From: a bacterium
GTDB lineage: Bacteria; CBDUZB01; JAGLHV01
Direction of reading: 5' to 3'
Length of the DNA stretch: 10,079 nucleotides
Assembly: GCA_023143305.1 (NCBI GenBank)
Contig: JAGLHV010000027.1
Span: 1-10,079, forward strand
The translations under genes and the position numbers were made by a program. Each line of letters opens with the position of its first letter. Within the stretch, counting starts at the first letter, position 1. Shown here piece after piece: positions 5,058-10,079 of this stretch. Below the pieces are notes generated by a model. It searched no databases, had not been told where the DNA came from, and saw only the letters and a program-made list of their open reading frames with translations.

Positions 5058-6860
5058 TTAATCATCCATTTTAAGTACACTTATAAAAGCTTCCTGCGGA
5101 ATTTCCGCTCTTCCCAATTTTTTCATCTTTTTTTTACCTTCTTTTTGTTTTTCCAGCAATTTTCGTTTACGGGAAACATCACCCCCGTAACATTTTGCTA
5201 TTACATCTTTACGTAATGCCTTCACTGTTTCCCTGGTTATTATTTTATTATTTATTTGAGCCTGGATAGGAACCTCAAATTGTTGACGCGGAATAAGTTT
5301 ACGAAGCCTTTCTGCCATTTTCTTCCCTCTACTTAAAGCTTTATCCTTATGAATAATAAAAGATAACGCATCCACAACCTTATAACTAATAAGTATATCC
5401 AATCGAACTAAATGCGATTTACGAAATCCTATATGTTCATAATCAAAAGAAGCATATCCTTTACTCACAGATTTCATTTTATCGTAAAAATCCAATACAA
5501 CCTCGGCTAACGGCAACTCGTAAGTTAAAATTACCTGCTTAGAAGTTATATATTGCATATCAATAAAAATTCCCCGATAACCCTGTACTAATTTCATTAT
5601 TGACCCTACAAATTCTGAAGGAAGAACAATAGTCCCCTTAATAAAAGGTTCCTCCATATCTTTTATCTGGTTAACCGGAGGAAACAAAGCAGGATTATCT
5701 ATCTGGACAACTTCACCGTTAATAGAAATAATGCGATACATAACATTAGGAGATGTAATTATCAAATTTAAATTATATTCTCTTTCCAATCTTTCCTTTA
5801 TAATATCCATATGCAGTAAACCTAAAAAACCACACCGAAAACCAAATCCCAGAGCAGAAGAAGTCTCCGGATTAAAAGAAAAAGAAGAATCACACAGGTT
5901 TAATTTTTCCAATGCCTGCCGTAACAACACGTAATCGCTGGTATTTATCGGGTAAAATCCGCAAAAAACAAAAGGTTTTACTTCTTTGTACCCAGGATGC
6001 GGACAAGCAGCGGGATGCAAAGAATCCGTAATCGTATCTCCTATCTTCACACTATGTACATTTTTTATTCCTGCCATCAGATAACCTACTTCTCCGGCAG
6101 AAAGTTCTAAAGATGGAGCAAGTTCTAAATGAAACATTCCTACCTGCAATACTTCAAAAACAGATCCGGAAAGCATCATTTTTATTTTCATATTTGGTTT
6201 AACCTTTCCATCCAGCACCTTTATATAAATTACTACTCCCTGATAAGAATCAAAAACAGAATCAAAAATCAATGCCCGTAAAGGCTTTTTTTTACTTCCC
6301 TGGGGAGGAGGTATTCTTTTTACAACACTTTCTAATACTTCTTTAGTTCCTATCCCTTGTTTAGCACTGGTTAAAATAGGCTCTTCTTTTAGTCCCAGGG
6401 TGTCTACTATCTGTTCCTTTACACTTTCTACATCGGCATGGGGTAAATCAATTTTATTTATTATCGGAATAATTAATAAATTACTTTGTCTGGCCAAATA
6501 TACATTAGCTATAGTTTGGGCTTCTATTCCTTGAGAAGCATCCACTAATAAAAGAACACCTTCACAAGCAGCCATACTGCGGGAAACTTCATAGGTAAAA
6601 TCTACATGTCCGGGAGTATCAATTAAATTTAAAATATATTCACATTTATCTTCAGCGTAATACTTCAATCTGATAGCCCTGGCCTTAATCGTAATACCTC
6701 TCTCTCTTTCTAATTCCATCCCATCTAAAACCTGTTCTTTCATCCGACGGGGATTCACTGTTTTAGTATATTCGAGAATTCTATCAGCTAAAGTAGATTT
6801 TCCATGATCAATATGTGCAATAATAGAAAAATTTCTAATCTTCGATAAATCCGTTGCCAA
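5058..6860 (-). CDS. lepA: Elongation factor 4 (LepA), ribosome-associated GTPase
   Basis: LepA/EF4 is a translational GTPase that binds ribosomes; back-translocation of stalled ribosomes and a role in initiation or 30S assembly have been proposed. The 600-residue length matches E. coli (599). GTPase motifs are G1 AHIDHGKST (15-23), G2 in [10 protein letters not shown] (51-60), G3 DTPGH (81-85) and G4 NKID (135-138). LepA-specific features include a domain with [19 protein letters not shown] and a Lys/Arg-rich C-terminal domain with [20 protein letters not shown], which replaces EF-G domain IV. The start is TTG, giving [11 protein letters not shown]; it is supported by AAGGAG 9 nt upstream and by family N-termini. 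It follows the isomerase gene by 111 nt with only weak promoter-like sequence, so it may be read through or have its own start. Confidence 0.98.
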   Translation of the reverse strand: MATDLSKIRNFSIIAHIDHGKSTLADRILEYTKTVNPRRMKEQVLDGMELERERGITIKARAIRLKYYAEDKCEYILNLIDTPGHVDFTYEVSRSMAACEGVLLLVDASQGIEAQTIANVYLARQSNLLIIPIINKIDLPHADVESVKEQIVDTLGLKEEPILTSAKQGIGTKEVLESVVKRIPPPQGSKKKPLRALIFDSVFDSYQGVVIYIKVLDGKVKPNMKIKMMLSGSVFEVLQVGMFHLELAPSLELSAGEVGYLMAGIKNVHSVKIGDTITDSLHPAACPHPGYKEVKPFVFCGFYPINTSDYVLLRQALEKLNLCDSSFSFNPETSSALGFGFRCGFLGLLHMDIIKERLEREYNLNLIITSPNVMYRIISINGEVVQIDNPALFPPVNQIKDMEEPFIKGTIVLPSEFVGSIMKLVQGYRGIFIDMQYITSKQVILTYELPLAEVVLDFYDKMKSVSKGYASFDYEHIGFRKSHLVRLDILISYKVVDALSFIIHKDKALSRGKKMAERLRKLIPRQQFEVPIQAQINNKIITRETVKALRKDVIAKCYGGDVSRKRKLLEKQKEGKKKMKKLGRAEIPQEAFISVLKMDD

Positions 6861-6869
6861 TTTCTGTCT

Positions 6870-6875
6870 CTCCTT
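6870..6875 (-). promoter_or_regulatory. Ribosome binding site deciding the TTG start of lepA
   Basis: AAGGAG on the minus strand lies 9 nt before the TTG at 6860. There is no in-frame ATG before the conserved [15 protein letters not shown] block that would suit better, so this site is the main reason to accept a TTG start. Confidence 0.75.
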
Positions 6876-6971
6876 TTAAATTTTTTAACCTCTATATAAA
6901 AAAACAAATTCTAAATTATTGAAAAAAACATTTCTTTCCAATATGAAAATATTTACCATAAATCAAATAAA

Positions 6972-8063
6972 TCATGAATTTTTCTTTAAAAAATCAATTA
7001 AAGGTATCGAGGAAGGATTAACTTCCCTGTTTTCAGCCAAATAGACACTTACGAAATCACCTAATAAAATCAAATAAAACAAACGAGCAAGTAATGTATT
7101 TCCCTCTGCCCATACCTCTTCATACTCAATTCTTCTTCGGACAAGAATAATTTTAAAAATTTCTATACATTTTTTTAAATCTTCATCTTCCTGTTTGTCT
7201 CTCAAAATAATTAAACGTAACCTTTCAAATGGAAATTTATTCTGTCCCCACGCTTCTATTTCATTATGATTAAGTTGGGGAAATAAATTGGTCAACACAA
7301 AAGCTTTAGCATTCTCATTAAATTGACCTTTCCAGCGACTAACACAAGCTCTTAAATAACTTGCCCCATAAATTATCGGGATTTTATTTCCAATGTTCTG
7401 AGCAATTTTTCTGGCCAAATTTTCTGCCCCTACAATTTCAGGACCGACATCCGAAACAATTTTTCCCAAAACTTTTAATATTTCCCTCAACTGCTCTTCA
7501 TTTTCATTTATTAACTTTAATTTTTCCAGTCCCCTTAACAAAGGGAAAAAAAGAAAACCCAAACTAGCCCGGGGAGGAAAACCTTCCGGCACTTTAATAT
7601 AAGGAACGTTATCCTTTAAACATTCTTCTTCCAATTTTCCACCGGAAGTAATAGCAAATATTAAAGCATTTTTCATTTGAGCATCATAATAATTATTTAA
7701 AGTTTCTTGAGTATTTCCCGAATAACTGGTTACAAAAACCAAACTTTTCCTGTCTATCCAGGAAGGAAGCATATCTCCCTGGTTAACAAAAAAAGGAACA
7801 GCCATTTCTCTATTGATATAATCACCTAATAAATCTGATCCAATTCCCGAACCTCCTATACCACAAGCAACAACATTATCTATTTTTCTTTGTCTTTCAT
7901 TTTTATCTCTAAAATCTTTTCCATCCCACCCACCACAAACAATATAAGAATTATCCTCTCCTTTTTCAAGATAAGCATCCCAGAAAGTATCGGAGATTAG
8001 TATTGCATCTTTACATTGTTGAGGAAATTTTATTAAATAATCTAACATATTTAAATACATCAT
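6972..8063 (-). CDS. Bifunctional phosphoglucose/phosphomannose isomerase (SIS family)
   Basis: Enzyme of the archaeal/bacterial dual-specificity family that interconverts fructose-6-phosphate with glucose-6-phosphate and with mannose-6-phosphate in the cytosol. The 363 residues contain two SIS sugar-isomerase halves. In the first, ACGIGGSGIGSDLL (67-80) and VTSYSGNTQETL (111-122) bind the sugar phosphate. GFPPRASLGFLFFP (161-174) is a family hallmark. The C-terminal half has FNENAK (248-253) and LNHNEIEAWG (264-273); Glu250 and His266 correspond to the catalytic Glu and His known from the Pyrobaculum enzyme. The start overlaps the ptsI stop by 4 nt (ATGA), with AGAGGA upstream. Coupling to PTS genes suggests processing of sugar phosphates or feeding GDP-mannose synthesis; both are inference. 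No other isomerase gene is in the window. Confidence 0.92.
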   Translation of the reverse strand: MMYLNMLDYLIKFPQQCKDAILISDTFWDAYLEKGEDNSYIVCGGWDGKDFRDKNERQRKIDNVVACGIGGSGIGSDLLGDYINREMAVPFFVNQGDMLPSWIDRKSLVFVTSYSGNTQETLNNYYDAQMKNALIFAITSGGKLEEECLKDNVPYIKVPEGFPPRASLGFLFFPLLRGLEKLKLINENEEQLREILKVLGKIVSDVGPEIVGAENLARKIAQNIGNKIPIIYGASYLRACVSRWKGQFNENAKAFVLTNLFPQLNHNEIEAWGQNKFPFERLRLIILRDKQEDEDLKKCIEIFKIILVRRRIEYEEVWAEGNTLLARLFYLILLGDFVSVYLAENREVNPSSIPLIDFLKKNS

Positions 8064-9772
8064 ATTCTTATTCCTCTTTTTCTTAAAACTTTTTTTATCT
8101 CTTCATTATCCGATAAACTCAATATTTCATCGGCTAACTGTTTGGTTTCTTCTATTTTTATTGATCTAATAATTCTTTTTACTTTGGGAATACTAATAGC
8201 ACTCATACTAAACTCTCTCAACCCCAGGCCTAAAAGTATCATAGTTACCGCCGGATCAGCAGCCATTTCTCCACACATTGCCACCCCACTACGGGATTTT
8301 TTTCCCGTTTGAATAATTTCTTTTAACAAACGTAAAATCGATAAATGCAAAGGTTCGTATAAATGAGTTACGTTTTCGTTCACCCTGTCTACAGCTAATA
8401 AATATTGAATTAAATCATTAGTTCCGATACTTAAAAAATCAGACTCTTGTACTAAAATATCTACCACTAAAGCGGCAGAAGGAACCTCTATCATCACTCC
8501 TACTTCTATATCATTGTCAAAATCAATCTTTTTTCTCCGTAAATCATCCTTTACTTCTTCCAATATCTTATTTGCCTGACGTAATTCTTCAATTCCTGAA
8601 ATCATCGGATACATAATTTTTAATTTACCTTTTACACTAGCCCGTAAAATAGCGCGTAATTGGGTTTTAAAAATATCCGGGTATTTTAAACAAAACCGGA
8701 TAGCTCTCAGCCCCAAAAAAGGATTTCTTTCGGGAGCAAGTTTAAATTGTTGTGAAAATTTATCTCCGCCCAAATCCAAAGTCCTTATTGTTACCGAATA
8801 AGGTAACATGTTTTTTGCCACTGCTTTATAACTTTCATACTGTTCTTCTTCAGAAGGAAAATCTTTTCTATTCATATATAAATATTCGGTACGATATAAT
8901 CCAATCCCGCTAGCCCCGTGAGATAAAACAGATTTTATTTCTTCCGGAACTTCAATATTAGCTATTAAATTAATTTTATGCCCGTCTAAAGTAACTGCCG
9001 GAAAATCTTTTAATTTCTCTAAATCCTTTTCTTCCGCTAAAAATATCTGTTGCTCTCTATAATAATTCTCCAGGGTACTAGTATCCGGATTAATAATAAC
9101 TATTCCCTGATTCCCATCAAGAATAATCATATCTCCATCCTTAATATTTCTGGTAATATCTCTTAATCCTACTACTGCCGGAATTTCCAATGAATGGGCC
9201 ATAATGGCGACATGGGATGTTTTTCCACCTATATCCGTGGCAAATCCAATTACTTTCTCTTCTCTCATAGCAATAGTATCGGAAGGAGTTAAATTATGTG
9301 CAACTACTATTACCTGAGATTCTAATTGATTCAAAGTTATTCTTTCCCGCCCCAGGAGATGCCTTAATACCTTACGTCCCACATTATAAATATCCTGCCC
9401 TCTTTCTTTGAAATATTCATCATCAATTTCTTCAAAAAAAAGCAGTACATTTTCCATAACCTGATGTAGAGCATACTCTGCAGAAACTTTTTCTTTGGCA
9501 ATCATCTCAACTGTATCTTCCCGTAACATTGTATCGTCAAGAATTAAAAGATAGGCGTCGAATAAACGGGCATGTTTTTTACCTAATCGCTGTAAAGCTT
9601 TTTTTTTAGTATGAACCATTTCCTGTTTAGTTTTATTTAATGCCTTTCGAAAACGGAAAATCTCAGACTTTTCATCGTCAATTTTTCTCTTTTGAATAAT
9701 AAAATCTTCTTCTTCTAAAACAAATACCGGTCCAATAACAATACCCGGAGAAGCAGCAATTCCTCTATACAT
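8060..9772 (-). CDS. ptsI: PTS enzyme I (phosphoenolpyruvate-protein phosphotransferase)
   Basis: Cytosolic enzyme I takes phosphate from PEP onto a histidine and passes it to HPr, the first step of the sugar phosphotransferase system. The 570 residues match E. coli EI (575). The N-terminus GIAASPGIVIGPV (4-16) is typical. The HPr-binding helical domain follows, then the phospho-His loop GGKTSHVAIMA (182-192) with active His187. The C-terminal PEP barrel has LYRTEYLYM (292-300, Arg294), IRTLDLGGDK (329-338), NPFLGLRAIR (350-359), SIGTNDLIQYLLAVDR (448-463) and the catalytic Cys500 in GVAMCGEMA (496-504). All key residues are present. The ATG has AAGGAG 8-9 nt upstream. It lies 32 nt after ptsH and overlaps the isomerase start, so the three genes form an operon. 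Confidence 0.97.
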   Translation of the reverse strand: MYRGIAASPGIVIGPVFVLEEEDFIIQKRKIDDEKSEIFRFRKALNKTKQEMVHTKKKALQRLGKKHARLFDAYLLILDDTMLREDTVEMIAKEKVSAEYALHQVMENVLLFFEEIDDEYFKERGQDIYNVGRKVLRHLLGRERITLNQLESQVIVVAHNLTPSDTIAMREEKVIGFATDIGGKTSHVAIMAHSLEIPAVVGLRDITRNIKDGDMIILDGNQGIVIINPDTSTLENYYREQQIFLAEEKDLEKLKDFPAVTLDGHKINLIANIEVPEEIKSVLSHGASGIGLYRTEYLYMNRKDFPSEEEQYESYKAVAKNMLPYSVTIRTLDLGGDKFSQQFKLAPERNPFLGLRAIRFCLKYPDIFKTQLRAILRASVKGKLKIMYPMISGIEELRQANKILEEVKDDLRRKKIDFDNDIEVGVMIEVPSAALVVDILVQESDFLSIGTNDLIQYLLAVDRVNENVTHLYEPLHLSILRLLKEIIQTGKKSRSGVAMCGEMAADPAVTMILLGLGLREFSMSAISIPKVKRIIRSIKIEETKQLADEILSLSDNEEIKKVLRKRGIRI

Positions 9773-9804
9773 AATTTGTCTCCTTTTTTCTAAAAAAGAT
9801 ATGA

Positions 9805-10077
9805 TTATTCTTCACCAAATTTAGTATTGATTAAATCTTCTATCATACTTAAAGCTTCTTGTTCGTCTTTTCCCTCAGCAACAATTTTAATTTTACTCCC
9901 AAATTCGGCAGCTAACATCATTAAACCCATAATACTTTTACCATTTACCTGTTGCTCTTTTTTATCTGCACGACTTACCCCTATTTTCGATTCAAATTTA
10001 CTGGCTAATTGAACAAAAATCGCTGCAGAACGTGCATGCAACCCTAATTTATTTTTTATCGTAAATATACCTTTCAC
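9805..10077 (-). CDS. ptsH: Phosphocarrier protein HPr; start at or just beyond the window edge
   Basis: HPr carries phosphate from enzyme I to the sugar-specific EIIA proteins. NKLGLHARSAA (9-19) holds the phospho-accepting His14 (family His15), and VNGKSIMGLMML (44-55) holds Ser48, the counterpart of Ser46 that HPr kinase phosphorylates in Firmicutes and many other bacteria. The length of 90 residues is normal. The first codon seen is GTG at 10077. Only two bases remain upstream, so the true start could be an ATG just outside, which would also put the His at the usual position 15. The residue two after Arg is Ser, where most HPr proteins have Pro (HARPAA). ptsI follows 32 nt downstream. The gene is secure; the exact start is not. 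Confidence 0.93.
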   Translation of the reverse strand: MKGIFTIKNKLGLHARSAAIFVQLASKFESKIGVSRADKKEQQVNGKSIMGLMMLAAEFGSKIKIVAEGKDEQEALSMIEDLINTKFGEE

Positions 10078-10079
10078 TT

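Noticed and set aside
6861..6971. Possible lepA promoter in the isomerase-lepA gap (TTGGAA, 17 nt, TAATTT)
   Set aside because: The -10 box matches only three of six bases; no better pair was seen, and read-through from the PTS operon is equally possible.

Overview
The window is AT-rich bacterial chromosome. All nine protein genes are on the minus strand, so transcription runs from the high coordinates to the low ones. Every gene belongs to a well-known housekeeping family. I found no defence system, transposase, CRISPR array, tRNA or rRNA, and no gene of unknown function that I can defend. The order lepA ... hemW-hrcA-grpE-dnaK is the one long known in Firmicutes such as Bacillus, and it is kept in many other bacterial lineages. 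Three things make me suspect an uncultured candidate-phylum anaerobe (Omnitrophota-like or similar) rather than a true Firmicute: lepB sits between lepA and hemW, a bifunctional phosphoglucose/phosphomannose isomerase is present, and DnaK has an archaeal-looking N-terminal half. The placement is inference and the phylum is uncertain.

Region by region in transcription order. (1) 10079-6972 is a sugar phosphotransfer cluster: HPr (ptsH), enzyme I (ptsI) and the isomerase. HPr and enzyme I are 32 nt apart, and the enzyme I stop overlaps the isomerase start by 4 nt (ATGA). HPr carries both the catalytic His and the regulatory Ser, so it may serve PTS transport, HPr-kinase signalling, or both. (2) 6860-4142 holds lepA (elongation factor 4, TTG start) and lepB (signal peptidase I). 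They are separated by 223 nt containing a long hairpin and a possible lepB promoter. (3) 4141-3606 is a 536-nt gene-free stretch with several layers of repeats and hairpins; it is the least explained part of the window. (4) 3605-2484 is hemW, a radical-SAM heme chaperone. (5) 2430-1 is the class I heat-shock operon hrcA-grpE-dnaK, driven by an excellent sigma-70 type promoter whose -10 box runs into a perfect CIRCE operator. dnaK is cut by the window edge after 224 codons.

HrcA should bind CIRCE and repress its own operon, while GrpE acts as nucleotide exchange factor for DnaK. The PTS genes and the isomerase link PEP-dependent phosphotransfer to hexose-6-phosphate interconversion. lepA and lepB serve translation and protein export. 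The real curiosities are the degenerate 7-nt periodic tract and GC-rich palindromes between lepB and hemW, the hairpin after lepA, and the archaeal-type DnaK next to ordinary bacterial HrcA and GrpE.
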